Of a stretch of DNA of 64,000 bases, positions 26,919-34,851 are shown in pieces. A model generated the notes under the pieces. The model was not told where the DNA came from. It ran no database searches and was given only the letters and a program-made list of their open reading frames with translations. The translations under genes and the position numbers were made by a program. Positions within the stretch are counted from its first letter, which is position 1. Every line of letters starts with the position of its first letter. This stretch comes from Candidatus Hydrogenedens sp. (lineage in GTDB: Bacteria > Hydrogenedentota > Hydrogenedentia > Hydrogenedentales > JAEUWI01): assembly GCA_016125095.1 (NCBI GenBank), contig WGMK01000015.1, forward strand, positions 1-64,000, in the 5' to 3' direction.

Positions 26919-27749
26919 ATGCGACCCCTGCACGGCATGCAAGTTGTGAGTCTGGCCATCAATGCGCCCGGCCCTGTGGCGGCAGCCCGGCTGCGCGACT
27001 ATGGCGCTTCGGTGCTGAAGATCGAGCCCCCCAGCGGCGACCCGATGAACCACCTCGGGGCGGGGTGGTACGAGGAATTGACCGCGGGCATGGAGATTGC
27101 CACGCTGGACCTGAAGGACGCCGCCGGAATCCACGTGCTGCACGAACACCTCGAAGACGCCGATTTGCTGCTGACCGCCAATCGGCCGTCGGCGCTGGCG
27201 CGGCTGGGTATCACCTGGGATGCGCTTCAGGCGAAATTCCCGCGCCTCAGCTGGGTGGCTATTGTGGGCTTTCCGCCCCCGAACGAGAATGAACCCGGGC
27301 ACGACCTGAACTATCAGGCGGGCTTCGGCATGCTTAATCCGCCGGCCATGCCCCGCGTACTGGTGGCCGACATGGCCGGGGCGGAGCGTGCCGTACAGGA
27401 GGCGCTGGCCCTGCTGCTTGCGCGGGAACGCGGCGGACACGCGGGCATGCGCTATGTAGCGCTTTCAGAAGCGGCACGCGATTTCGCGGTGTCGGTCCGG
27501 TACGACGTGACCACCGAGGGTGGCGTGCTGGGTGGCGGATTGCCGAATTACCGGGTGTATGCCGCGCGCGAGGGATACGTGGCCTGCGGCGCGCTGGAAC
27601 TCCACTTCATGCGGAATCTGGTGGAGGCGCTGGGCGTGGCGGAACCTACGCACGAGGCCTTCGCCGAGGCGTTTTTGCAGCGAACGGCCGCCGAATGGGA
27701 AGATTGGGGACGCGAGCGCGATCTGCCGCTCACGGCCATCTTGGGCTAA
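26919..27749 (+). CDS. Short class III (CaiB/BaiF) CoA-transferase family protein
   Basis: The 276-residue protein starts LHGMQVVSLAINAPGPVAAARLRDYGASVLKIE, the standard opening of family III CoA-transferases and alpha-methylacyl-CoA racemases. It keeps the conserved aspartate motif PGHDLNYQAGFG. AAGGAG precedes the ATG. Typical family members have about 360-400 residues; this one lacks roughly a quarter, mainly in the second half, yet reads through cleanly and ends with a normal helical tail. It could be a reduced but active racemase or transferase. It is divergent from enoyl-CoA hydratase, consistent with branched or unusual acyl-CoA use. Confidence 0.75.
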   Translation: MRPLHGMQVVSLAINAPGPVAAARLRDYGASVLKIEPPSGDPMNHLGAGWYEELTAGMEIATLDLKDAAGIHVLHEHLEDADLLLTANRPSALARLGITWDALQAKFPRLSWVAIVGFPPPNENEPGHDLNYQAGFGMLNPPAMPRVLVADMAGAERAVQEALALLLARERGGHAGMRYVALSEAARDFAVSVRYDVTTEGGVLGGGLPNYRVYAAREGYVACGALELHFMRNLVEALGVAEPTHEAFAEAFLQRTAAEWEDWGRERDLPLTAILG

Positions 27750-27770
27750 TGGCGAAAAGGAGAGGGAACG

Positions 27771-27914
27771 ATGCTGCAAACGAGAAAGATTGTGGCGGGC
27801 CTGTTCGCGCTCGTTATGGTATTCCTGATGCTCGTGCTCGCGTCCGTCGTGTTCGGCTGGAACATCCCGGTCATCTCGGACGTGGCCGACATGTTGGGGC
27901 TTTCCAACAGCTGA
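27771..27914 (+). CDS. Small membrane protein, 47 residues
   Basis: A 48-codon reading frame begins 21 bp after the CoA-transferase stop, with AAGGAGAGGG as its ribosome binding site. It encodes a basic N terminus (MLQTRKIVAG), one clear membrane helix (LFALVMVFLMLVLASVVFGW, about 11-30) and a short tail with NIPVISDVADMLGL. Its stop is 10 bp from the convergent stop of the large surface protein. I do not recognise it. The placement, spacing and binding site make a real gene likely, perhaps a small membrane accessory to its upstream neighbour. Confidence 0.65.
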   Translation: MLQTRKIVAGLFALVMVFLMLVLASVVFGWNIPVISDVADMLGLSNS

Positions 27915-27924
27915 CCCGCGGCGC

Positions 27925-30900
27925 TTAGTTGCCCCGGGTCGATGAGCGCAGGAACGATATCGCCAACACGAGCAATCCGATGCCGACGGTAAACAGCGAC
28001 TGCAAGTCGACACCGCCGGGACCGTTCGGATCGGCGAGACAGCCTTGCACCTGCGTTGACGTGCCGGTTCCGGTCAGGTCCACACGCACGGCCGGTTCAC
28101 CGTCGCGCGTGCTGACAATCAACTGATCGGTGAGCAAGCCGGTCGCAAGCGGCACAAACGTGATGGTCCGCGTGGTGCTGCCCCCCGCCGACAGCACCAC
28201 ATCGAGCGGCGAATCGACCTTGAAATGTTCACCATTCGACACCCGAAGCCGCAGCGACAAGGGGCCATCGCCCGCGTTGGTCAGCGTTATGGTGCGGGTG
28301 GCCATCACGTTGATGAGGCGGCTGCCGAAGTCGTAGCCGCCCTCGGGCGCATCGGGCAGCGCAAGCACGCCGTTGGGCAGGCCGGCGAATTCCCGGAGTT
28401 CATAAAGCGAGACGAAGCCGTCGGCGTTGAGATCGAGCGAGTCGAACTCTTCTTGCGTGATATCAGGCTTGAGTGCCTCGATGTCGATGAAGTTCAGGTT
28501 GAGGTCGTCGTCGAGATCGTAGTCGCCCAGGTTCTCGATCAGCGTGACGACCGCTTCGCCGAGCGGGATGGATTCGCCCTCCCCTTCGCCTTCGCCGTCG
28601 GCATTTCCTTCGCCCTCGACCACGCCTTCAGTCTGCCCTTCGCCTTCGGTCGTGCCTTCCACACTACCCTCGGCCTGGCCTTCGCCTTCGCGCTGGCCCT
28701 CTCCGTCCATCGTTCCTTCGATGGTTCCCTCGCCATCCATTTCGCCGCCGCCCTCGATCATGCCCTCCGTTGTACCCTCGCCATCGGCTGCGCCTTCACC
28801 GTCGACCGCGCCTTCGCCCTCTTCAGCGGCCGCGGTGTAGCGAACCTCCAGTACCGGGCGATTCGCCTCGGTGGCGTTTTCCCGCGAGTCCAGCCGCAAA
28901 GCGCCGCCGTCGCCCGATTCCGGCGCGGCCAGCAAAAGGCCATGATTCTCTGCCGTGCCGTCCAGCCATGCGCCTACCAGCGCACCCAGCGGCTTGCCGC
29001 CGATGGCGTAGCTGCCAAGTCCGGGAGCCGTGACACTGGCAACCGCCGAAGATACGAAGTCGCCGCCGGCCGTGGCCCAGAAGGCCGTGTCGTATATGGA
29101 ATGAATCCAAGTCGCATCGCCCGATGGGGCAGGCGCCCCCTGCCCCTCGTTTCCGGGAGCATCGCTGGGGCCTTCGCCCCACTCGCGCGTGACCTGATGC
29201 ACCGTAATGAAAGCGCTCCGGTCGCCCCGACTGACCGTAAACTTCAGGCGCGCGGATAGCACTTCGGCATTTCCGGGAAGCGCATCGGCGACATTGAAAA
29301 ATAACAGCGCGCGGCGATCGAGCCCTTCGCCAGAGCGGCCGACAAACAAATGCTGACCGGCGCCATTGCCGATGCTGCCGGCGCTGTCCTCGTAGAGTGT
29401 CGTGTCGAGCGAGGCGGGAATCTCCAGCAGTTCCGGCTCACCCTCGCCCTCAATCGCGCCTTCTCCTTCGGCTGTTCCCTCGCCATCGGCGCCCCCTTCG
29501 CCCTCGATCATACCTTCGGGCGCGCCCTCTCCCTCCGCAACACCTTCCACGGAGCCCTCGCCGTCGGGTGCGCCGTCGCCATCTACGCTGCCTTCGCCCT
29601 CGGCGGTTCCCTCGACCACGCCTTCGGGCTGGCCCTCGCCTTCGCTCGTTCCTTCTACCGAACCCTCGCGCGAACCCTCACCGTCGGCGGTTCCTTCAAG
29701 GGAGCCTTCGAAAGCGCCTTCGCCATCGGTCGCGCCCTCGCCTTCGGCACTCCCCTCAAGCACGCCTTCCGGTTGGCCCTCGCCTTCCTTGGTCCCTTCC
29801 ACTACACCCTCAGGGAGACCTTCGCCTTCGCCCTCGCCCTCGACCACCACGATTTCCTCGACAACGATGACGGCGGGCTCGGAGGTGAGCGCCGTCGTGC
29901 CGTCGGTCACTTCGCAGGTATACGACCCGGCGTTGTTCAGCGTAAGCGCATCGAACGTCAGGTTGGCCTGTCGCCCGCGGCTCACGGGCTGACCGCCCTT
30001 GAGCCACTGATAGGCGAGTGTCTCAAAGCCGCCGCTGGCCGCCACCGAAAGCACCAGCGGCGTTCCCACGAGGTAGGTGCCCGAAATGGGCTGCTGGTTG
30101 ATGGCAACGGGATTGGCAATGGTCAGCTTTGCGATGCTGCTGTCGCGTGTGTCGAAATCGTCCTGCACGCGGCAGAACCAATTGCCGGAATCGCTCGCCG
30201 CCACGGGATTGAGCACCACTTCGGCCGAACCCGTCGCCACGATGGAACCGCTGCGGTACCAGGTGAAGCGATAGTCGCCCAGGCCGTTGCGCGCGCCGAC
30301 GCGAAGCGTATGACTGCCGCCAGCGTAGGCTTTGAGTCCCTCGGGCTGCATGTCGATTTCCAGCCGCGGAAGCACTTCCAGCGTCGCCGCGGCAGACGTC
30401 TTGGACTCGATACCGTCGGATACCACGGCGAGGTAGCTACCGGCATCGCTCGTTTCGAGGTCGCCCAGGGTCAACGTCGGCGCGTCTCCGCCAATGGGAC
30501 TGCCGTTTACTTCCCACTGATACCGCAGGCGTCCCAGGCCGCCGGTCGCTTCGACTGTAAACTGGTGGCTGTCGCCAGCGAGTTTGGTAACACTCTCGGG
30601 GTCCTTCGTGATGGCGACCCGCTCTGCCACCTGCAATACGGCCTCTTCGGTCGTGACCGACTCAGAATCATCCGTGATGATGCACCAATAGGTACCCTCG
30701 TCGGAAAGCACCAGGGGGTTTAGTTCCAGCAAATCACTCGTTGCCCCGGGCAGCATTGCGCCGTCTTTGAACCACTGATAGAGCACTTCGCCCTCGGTAT
30801 CGGTAACTTCGGTGAAGAAGGCATGCTGCTGGCCGGTGTACTTGCGGCCGCCCGCAGGTTGTTGGGTAATCGTAAGCGGGCAAACACCGCAGCACGGCAC

Positions 30901-31497
30901 CGTGTCCGGCGTGAGCTCGGGGTCCATGGCGGCCTCGACATATTGGTCGAACTGGCCGCAAACGGATTCGAATTCTTCGACGTTCGTGAATCCGTCTCCG
31001 TCGAGATCCCCCTGAGCGCCGAGGTATTGGTTCATGGTCAGATCGTAATCATTAGTATCCAATTCCAAGCCGAATTCGGCGGCTTGCTCTAACAGTCCCG
31101 TGACGTACGTCTCCTCGCCGATGGTCAGCCCGCCGGCGATGAATTTCTCCAATTCGTCGCAGGTGAACTTGTAGAGCACGCTGAGCAGCGTACATTGCGA
31201 GGTGAGCGTGTTGTCCTCTCCCACTTGGATTCGGTTCAAGAGGTAGACGCCCAGAATCAGGGCATGTTGCGGGGCTTCCTCGAGTTGAAGCACACGATCC
31301 AGCAGCCGGACCTCTGCCTTATCGACCAGGCCGTTCATATCGGCGTCGTGGGTGAGGGGGTCGATGGTGGAATCCAGACGCTGGATTTTGCCCAGTATTG
31401 TTTCCAGGCCCGCGTCAAGCGCTGGGGCCGGTGCCGCGACCAGCAGCAGACATATCCCGAACGCTACGACGGCAAACGTCCCAACACGGCTTGGCAT
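27925..31497 (-). CDS. Large exported multidomain protein: Ig-like, EG linkers, DNRLRE, C-terminal anchor
   Basis: This 1190-residue protein has a signal peptide (1-27) and a helical EF-hand/dockerin-like region (28-180, with GDLDGDGFTNVEEF). Four Ig-like repeats follow (207-291, 293-376, 378-460, 462-546, each with 'YQW' and 'SDxGxYxC/A'). Then come EG linker 1 (552-688), a DNRLRE domain (692-888, TLYEDSAGSIGNGAG and RRALLFFNV), EG linker 2 (891-975), an EF-hand (about 990-1040, LDLNADGFVSLYELRE) and a HYDIN/choice-of-anchor-D-like domain (1052-1148). The tail is GC (Cys1153), a membrane segment (LFTVGIGLLVLAISFL) and RSSTRGN, like a C-terminal sorting signal. It is probably a surface adhesin or matrix protein; no catalytic site is seen. 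Confidence 0.8.
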   Translation of the reverse strand: MPSRVGTFAVVAFGICLLLVAAPAPALDAGLETILGKIQRLDSTIDPLTHDADMNGLVDKAEVRLLDRVLQLEEAPQHALILGVYLLNRIQVGEDNTLTSQCTLLSVLYKFTCDELEKFIAGGLTIGEETYVTGLLEQAAEFGLELDTNDYDLTMNQYLGAQGDLDGDGFTNVEEFESVCGQFDQYVEAAMDPELTPDTVPCCGVCPLTITQQPAGGRKYTGQQHAFFTEVTDTEGEVLYQWFKDGAMLPGATSDLLELNPLVLSDEGTYWCIITDDSESVTTEEAVLQVAERVAITKDPESVTKLAGDSHQFTVEATGGLGRLRYQWEVNGSPIGGDAPTLTLGDLETSDAGSYLAVVSDGIESKTSAAATLEVLPRLEIDMQPEGLKAYAGGSHTLRVGARNGLGDYRFTWYRSGSIVATGSAEVVLNPVAASDSGNWFCRVQDDFDTRDSSIAKLTIANPVAINQQPISGTYLVGTPLVLSVAASGGFETLAYQWLKGGQPVSRGRQANLTFDALTLNNAGSYTCEVTDGTTALTSEPAVIVVEEIVVVEGEGEGEGLPEGVVEGTKEGEGQPEGVLEGSAEGEGATDGEGAFEGSLEGTADGEGSREGSVEGTSEGEGQPEGVVEGTAEGEGSVDGDGAPDGEGSVEGVAEGEGAPEGMIEGEGGADGEGTAEGEGAIEGEGEPELLEIPASLDTTLYEDSAGSIGNGAGQHLFVGRSGEGLDRRALLFFNVADALPGNAEVLSARLKFTVSRGDRSAFITVHQVTREWGEGPSDAPGNEGQGAPAPSGDATWIHSIYDTAFWATAGGDFVSSAVASVTAPGLGSYAIGGKPLGALVGAWLDGTAENHGLLLAAPESGDGGALRLDSRENATEANRPVLEVRYTAAAEEGEGAVDGEGAADGEGTTEGMIEGGGEMDGEGTIEGTMDGEGQREGEGQAEGSVEGTTEGEGQTEGVVEGEGNADGEGEGEGESIPLGEAVVTLIENLGDYDLDDDLNLNFIDIEALKPDITQEEFDSLDLNADGFVSLYELREFAGLPNGVLALPDAPEGGYDFGSRLINVMATRTITLTNAGDGPLSLRLRVSNGEHFKVDSPLDVVLSAGGSTTRTITFVPLATGLLTDQLIVSTRDGEPAVRVDLTGTGTSTQVQGCLADPNGPGGVDLQSLFTVGIGLLVLAISFLRSSTRGN
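28573..28827 (-). repeat. Coding EG repeat tract 2 (85 residues)
   Basis: This encodes residues 891-975 of the surface protein, built from 'DGEG', 'EGEG' and 'EGTxEGEGQ' units. It separates the DNRLRE domain from the EF-hand and the membrane-proximal domain. Confidence 0.8.
29434..29844 (-). repeat. Coding EG repeat tract 1 (137 residues)
   Basis: This encodes residues 552-688 of the surface protein, with recurring 'EGEGQPEGVVEGT' and 'DGEG' units. It separates the Ig-like stack from the DNRLRE domain and shares its unit style with the linker in the hydrolase at 20938-21597. Confidence 0.8.
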
Positions 31498-31628
31498 GCG
31501 CTTCCCCTTCCTGCAGGCCGGAGTGCCCCCCCTGCCCGCAAAGTCTATGGCTCCCGTACTACGGACTACTATGCCACGATACCGGTTTCAGTTTCAGGCC
31601 CCGCAAACAGCGAGTAAACACGGGCATG

Positions 31629-31637
31629 TGCTATACT
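31629..31637 (+). promoter_or_regulatory. Extended -10 promoter for mnmG
   Basis: TGCTATACT (TG, one base, then TATACT at 31632-31637) fits an extended -10 element. It lies 34 bp before the mnmG start in the gap divergent from the surface-protein gene. I see no good -35, which is acceptable for this promoter class. Confidence 0.45.
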
Positions 31638-31671
31638 CCGCGGCCGAAATCGAAAACAGGTTAAGTACTGC

Positions 31672-33543
31672 ATGAGTCACGACTTCGACATCATCGTCAT
31701 TGGCGGCGGGCACGCCGGTTCCGAAGCCGCGCTGGCCTCGGCGCGCCTGGGCCGCAAGACGCTGCTCGCCACCATGAAGCTGGACGACATCGGCAAGATG
31801 CCCTGCAATCCCGCCATCGGCGGGGTAGCCAAGGGCCAGCTCGTGCGCGAAATCGACGCGCTCGGCGGCGAGATGGGCCGCTGCATCGACCGCACCGGCA
31901 TCCAGTTCAAGATGCTCAATCGCTCGAAGGGCCCGGCGGTGCATTCGCCGCGCGCGCAGGCCGACCGCATCCTCTACCAATTCGACATGAAGCGCGTCTG
32001 CGAAATGCAGGACGGGCTCACCCTGAAGCAGATGGAGGTGGAGGACATCATCGTGCGCGATGGCGCGGTGCAGGGCATCCTCTCCGCGCTCGGCGAGGAA
32101 ATCACCGCGCCGGTGGTCATCGTGTGTACGGGCACGTTTCTGGGCGGACAGCTGCATTTCGGCCTGAAAACCGTGGCCGGCGGCCGCGGCGGCGATGCCC
32201 CCACGCTGGGACTGGTGGAGACCTACAAGCGCCTCGGCATCGAGTACGGCCGTATGAAGACCGGCACCGTGCCGCGCATCCACCGGCGCAGTATCGACAT
32301 CAGCAAGCTGGAAGCGCAGGGCGGCGACCCCGACCCGCGTCCGTTCTCGTTCAGCACGCCCATCGAGGGCTTCAACCCGAACAAGATCGACTGCTGGCTG
32401 ACGTATACGACGGACGCTACGCACGAAGTCATCCGGCGCAACCTGGATAAGTCGCCGCTGTATTGCGGCAAGATCGAGGGCATCGGCCCGCGCTATTGCC
32501 CAAGCATCGAGGACAAGGTGATGCGCTTTCCCGACAAGGGCGAGCACCGCGTGTTCCTCGAACCGGAAGGTCTGATGACCTCCGAGGTCTACGTGAACGG
32601 CCTGTCCACCAGCCTACCGGAGGAGGTGCAGCTGGAATACCTGCGCAGCGTGCCGGGGCTCGAACAGGCGGAAATCATTCGGCCAGGCTACGCGGTCGAG
32701 TATTGCTTTGTGCCGCCGACACAGCTGAAGCCTACGCTCGAGACCAAGGCCGTCAGCGGCCTCTACCATGCCGGCCAGATCAACGGCACGAGCGGCTACG
32801 AGGAGGCAGCGGCGCAGGGACTCTACGCCGCGATGAACGCCGTGCGCGCGCTGGAGGGCCGCGAGCCGGTGTACATTCCGCGCGATGCGGGCTACATCGG
32901 CGTGCTGGTGGACGATCTCGTTACGCGCGGGGTGATCGAGCCCTACCGCCTGTTTACTTCGCGCGCGGAGTACCGCCTGCACCTGCGCCACGACAACGCC
33001 GACGCGCGCATGGCGCCATACAGTTTTCTGGGCGACGCCTTCACTGAGCGCGTGCGCCAGCGCGAGGCCGCCATCCAGACGGAGACCGCGCGGCTCGAGC
33101 GCGCGATGATACTGCCCACGAACGAGGTGAACGAACGGATGCGCGCCGCCGGAGAGGCGCCGCTCGATTCCGCCCTGCCCGCGCTGCAACTGCTGCGCCG
33201 CCCCGACATCGGCATCGGCGACATCTACGCCCTGCTCGGCGAATCCCCCGCGCTCGATTTCGAAACGACCGAGCAGGTGGAAATCCGCGCCAAGTACCAC
33301 GGCTACCTAGAGCGCCAGCGCAAGGACATCGAGCGCTTCCGCAAGGCCGAGTGCAAACCCATCCCCACCGACCTCGACATCGAGGGCATCCCCGGCCTGC
33401 CCCGCGAGACCAAGGACCGCCTCAAGCAGATCCAGCCCGTCAACTTCGGCCAGGCCGGCCGCATCAGCGGCGTCCGCGCCGCCGACATCGCCGTCCTCCA
33501 CATCTACGTCGAAAAACACAATCGCGCAAAGGCGGGGGCGTAA
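31672..33543 (+). CDS. mnmG: tRNA uridine-5-carboxymethylaminomethyl modification enzyme
   Basis: This 623-residue FAD protein works with MnmE (not in the window) to place a carboxymethylaminomethyl group on the wobble uridine of tRNAs. It has the FAD-binding motif [13 protein letters not shown] at the N terminus, the family signature [37 protein letters not shown], and the C-terminal helical tRNA/MnmE-binding region. The length is standard. It is often near the replication origin, but dnaA, rsmG and parAB are absent here. The start at ATG 31672 is the family start, though its ribosome binding site is weak. Confidence 0.96.
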   Translation: MSHDFDIIVIGGGHAGSEAALASARLGRKTLLATMKLDDIGKMPCNPAIGGVAKGQLVREIDALGGEMGRCIDRTGIQFKMLNRSKGPAVHSPRAQADRILYQFDMKRVCEMQDGLTLKQMEVEDIIVRDGAVQGILSALGEEITAPVVIVCTGTFLGGQLHFGLKTVAGGRGGDAPTLGLVETYKRLGIEYGRMKTGTVPRIHRRSIDISKLEAQGGDPDPRPFSFSTPIEGFNPNKIDCWLTYTTDATHEVIRRNLDKSPLYCGKIEGIGPRYCPSIEDKVMRFPDKGEHRVFLEPEGLMTSEVYVNGLSTSLPEEVQLEYLRSVPGLEQAEIIRPGYAVEYCFVPPTQLKPTLETKAVSGLYHAGQINGTSGYEEAAAQGLYAAMNAVRALEGREPVYIPRDAGYIGVLVDDLVTRGVIEPYRLFTSRAEYRLHLRHDNADARMAPYSFLGDAFTERVRQREAAIQTETARLERAMILPTNEVNERMRAAGEAPLDSALPALQLLRRPDIGIGDIYALLGESPALDFETTEQVEIRAKYHGYLERQRKDIERFRKAECKPIPTDLDIEGIPGLPRETKDRLKQIQPVNFGQAGRISGVRAADIAVLHIYVEKHNRAKAGA

Positions 33544-33554
33544 CGACATCCCCC

Positions 33555-33636
33555 GGGAGCGCTGCTCTCCAGAGCGGCATCTTGGTGTAAGGACCACATC
33601 TCGGCGTCAAGAGCCGCTCTGGAGAGCAGCGCTCCC
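33555..33636. repeat. Palindrome family A, full copy
   Basis: Two perfect 24-bp inverted arms (33555-33578 and 33613-33636; arm starts GGGAGCGCTGCTCTCC) flank a 34-nt loop, just after the mnmG stop. There is no T-run. It may act as an RNA stabiliser or a REP-like element. One arm recurs at 291-315. Confidence 0.85.
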
Positions 33637-33654
33637 AGCAGGGTATGCGTGATC

Positions 33655-33739
33655 GGTAGGGCGAACGTACCCGTGAGCCATCGTGGTGTCATCACCAAAT
33701 CCCCGCATCAAGACCGCGCGCGGGTACGCTTGCCCTACC
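33655..33739. repeat. Palindrome family C, copy 1
   Basis: Nineteen-base arms (33655-33673 GGTAGGGCGAACGTACCCG, and 33721-33739) are inverted copies with two mismatches around a 47-nt loop. The second copy is at 34611-34695. Confidence 0.8.
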
Positions 33740-33753
33740 ACTGCGCGAGCAAC

Positions 33754-33825
33754 GTAGGTCGGGGTTCTATCCCGGCAGATACAGCAGCCAACGCGTCAAT
33801 ATGCCGGGATAGAATCCCGACCTAC
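33754..33825. repeat. Palindrome family B, copy 2
   Basis: Twenty-four-base arms (33754-33777 and 33802-33825) begin GTAGGTCGGGGTTCTATCCC and carry one mismatch. The right arm overlaps the TAG stop (33822-33824) of the minus-strand gene, so the palindrome is transcribed at the end of that message. Confidence 0.85.
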
Positions 33826-34538
33826 AATTTCCGGGCGAGGCGATGATAGCAAGTGGATTCGTAAATAGGATAAACCACAATGAACAGCGGAAGCACTGCA
33901 TAAAGCACTGAGGAGAACAGGCCCTCGACCGTGTTCAACGCCAAAATGCTGACCACTATCCATCCGAGCGAATCCACGAGAACGAGCTTGCCGTAGGCGC
34001 GTAACGCCTCGAGGAGACGACCGCCAGCAGCGAGTCGCTGTACGTAATACTGCGATACGGACAAATAGAAGAAGGCAGGCACGATTATCGCGAAGGCTAT
34101 CCGCCAGTCCTTCAATTGCACGCCCAGAAGGCAGGCGATCATGACCCAGGTGCCGAGTGCAGACAACCGCCCTAGCAGCGGTACTTGAACCCTGGTATTG
34201 AGCCCCACGAGCGAAGGGGCGAACTTCTTCAGCCACATCTCGTCGAGCCGGTTGATGTAGCATTCGTCCAACTGCCTGCGCTGACGCCGGATCGTGCCGA
34301 GATTGTCCATGGCGGTCTCGTGCGCATCCAGACTCAAAGCACCTTGCCCCGTCGCTTCTGCAAAGTACATTTGATATTGTGCAGCGATGTCTTGCCGGAC
34401 ATCCTCGTGGGACGCCTTGGGAAAGGACTTGGAGACCTCGGTGATGTAGGTATCCAGCGCCAACCCGCGGGTCGACTCTTCGAGCGATAACTGGGCTTGC
34501 TCGGGCGGTAGCCCCAGGATGGCTGTAAAGTCGTTCAT
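33822..34538 (-). CDS. HAAS-like domain membrane protein
   Basis: I read a 238-residue protein from the ATG at 34538, which has GAGAG upstream. Longer upstream frames would translate the repeat and are unlikely. Residues 20-90 (LDTYITEVSKSFPKASHEDV through AMDNLGTIRRQRR) resemble HAAS/permease-prefix domains, which often pair with small membrane sensors. Four hydrophobic segments follow (about 120-140, 147-163, 184-203 and 206-224). It stands alone between two direct repeats and shares no operon with its neighbours. HAAS proteins often accompany PadR-type regulators, but none is seen here. Function unknown. Confidence 0.6.
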   Translation of the reverse strand: MNDFTAILGLPPEQAQLSLEESTRGLALDTYITEVSKSFPKASHEDVRQDIAAQYQMYFAEATGQGALSLDAHETAMDNLGTIRRQRRQLDECYINRLDEMWLKKFAPSLVGLNTRVQVPLLGRLSALGTWVMIACLLGVQLKDWRIAFAIIVPAFFYLSVSQYYVQRLAAGGRLLEALRAYGKLVLVDSLGWIVVSILALNTVEGLFSSVLYAVLPLFIVVYPIYESTCYHRLARKL

Positions 34539-34610
34539 CACGCTCTCGCGACGGCATTGATACCTGCGTGCAAGTGTAGCACGAATCTTGTCGGCAAGAC
34601 ATGCATGATC

Positions 34611-34695
34611 GGTAGGGCGAACGTACCCGTGAGCCATCATGGCGTAATCGCAAAATCTCCGCATCAAGACGGCGCGCGGGTACGCTTGCCCTACC
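34611..34695. repeat. Palindrome family C, copy 2
   Basis: Arms 34611-34629 and 34677-34695 are identical to those of copy 1. The loop sequence differs from copy 1 while its length is conserved. Confidence 0.8.
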
Positions 34696-34709
34696 GCCGC
34701 GCAAGCAAT

Positions 34710-34781
34710 GTAGGTCGGGATTCTATCCCGGCATCTTGGCACGTGTGCTGCGGTGTTTGCCGGGATAGAATCCCGACCTAC
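34710..34781. repeat. Palindrome family B, copy 3
   Basis: These are perfect 24-bp arms (34710-34733 and 34758-34781), starting GTAGGTCGGGATTCTATCCC. It is the best-preserved of the three B copies. Confidence 0.85.
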
Positions 34782-34851
34782 ATTTCTCTGCGATCTCCGC
34801 GCCTTTTGTGGCGAAAAATTCTTCGCACCACGATGTGGGCCGAGGCCTACC

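Larger units (their letters stand above)
33651..33825. repeat. Composite direct repeat, copy 1 (175 bp)
   Basis: This block consists of palindrome C followed by palindrome B with a 14-bp joint. It aligns without gaps to 34607-34781 over exactly 175 bp; the arms are almost identical and only the loops differ. Both copies point the same way and frame the small membrane-protein gene. The last bases of this copy contain that gene's stop codon. Confidence 0.85.
34607..34781. repeat. Composite direct repeat, copy 2 (175 bp)
   Basis: This is the same C-then-B layout and exact length as 33651-33825, 956 bp from copy 1 start to start. Recombination between the copies would remove the small membrane-protein gene exactly. 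Confidence 0.85.
34539..34851. other. Intergenic region with composite repeat, no gene
   Basis: These 313 bases hold the second composite palindrome block (34607-34781) and nothing that looks coding. The last 70 bases are downstream of the ETF oxidoreductase stop and contain no clear terminator. Confidence 0.65.

Noticed and set aside
27925..27950. Terminator between the small peptide gene and the surface-protein gene
   Set aside because: The 10-bp gap and flanks show no hairpin with a T-run on either strand.
31672..33543. Replication origin near mnmG
   Set aside because: No dnaA, rsmG, parA/parB or DnaA-box cluster is visible in the flanking gaps, and the palindromes there are copies of families found elsewhere.
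33796..34704. Longer or alternative-frame proteins across the HAAS-like gene and repeats
   Set aside because: These frames translate palindrome B and C sequence at their ends and lack a ribosome binding site. The 238-residue frame has the membrane helices and domain pattern.
33544..34851. CRISPR array
   Set aside because: The repeats are long inverted pairs in only two composite copies, without regular spacers or cas genes.
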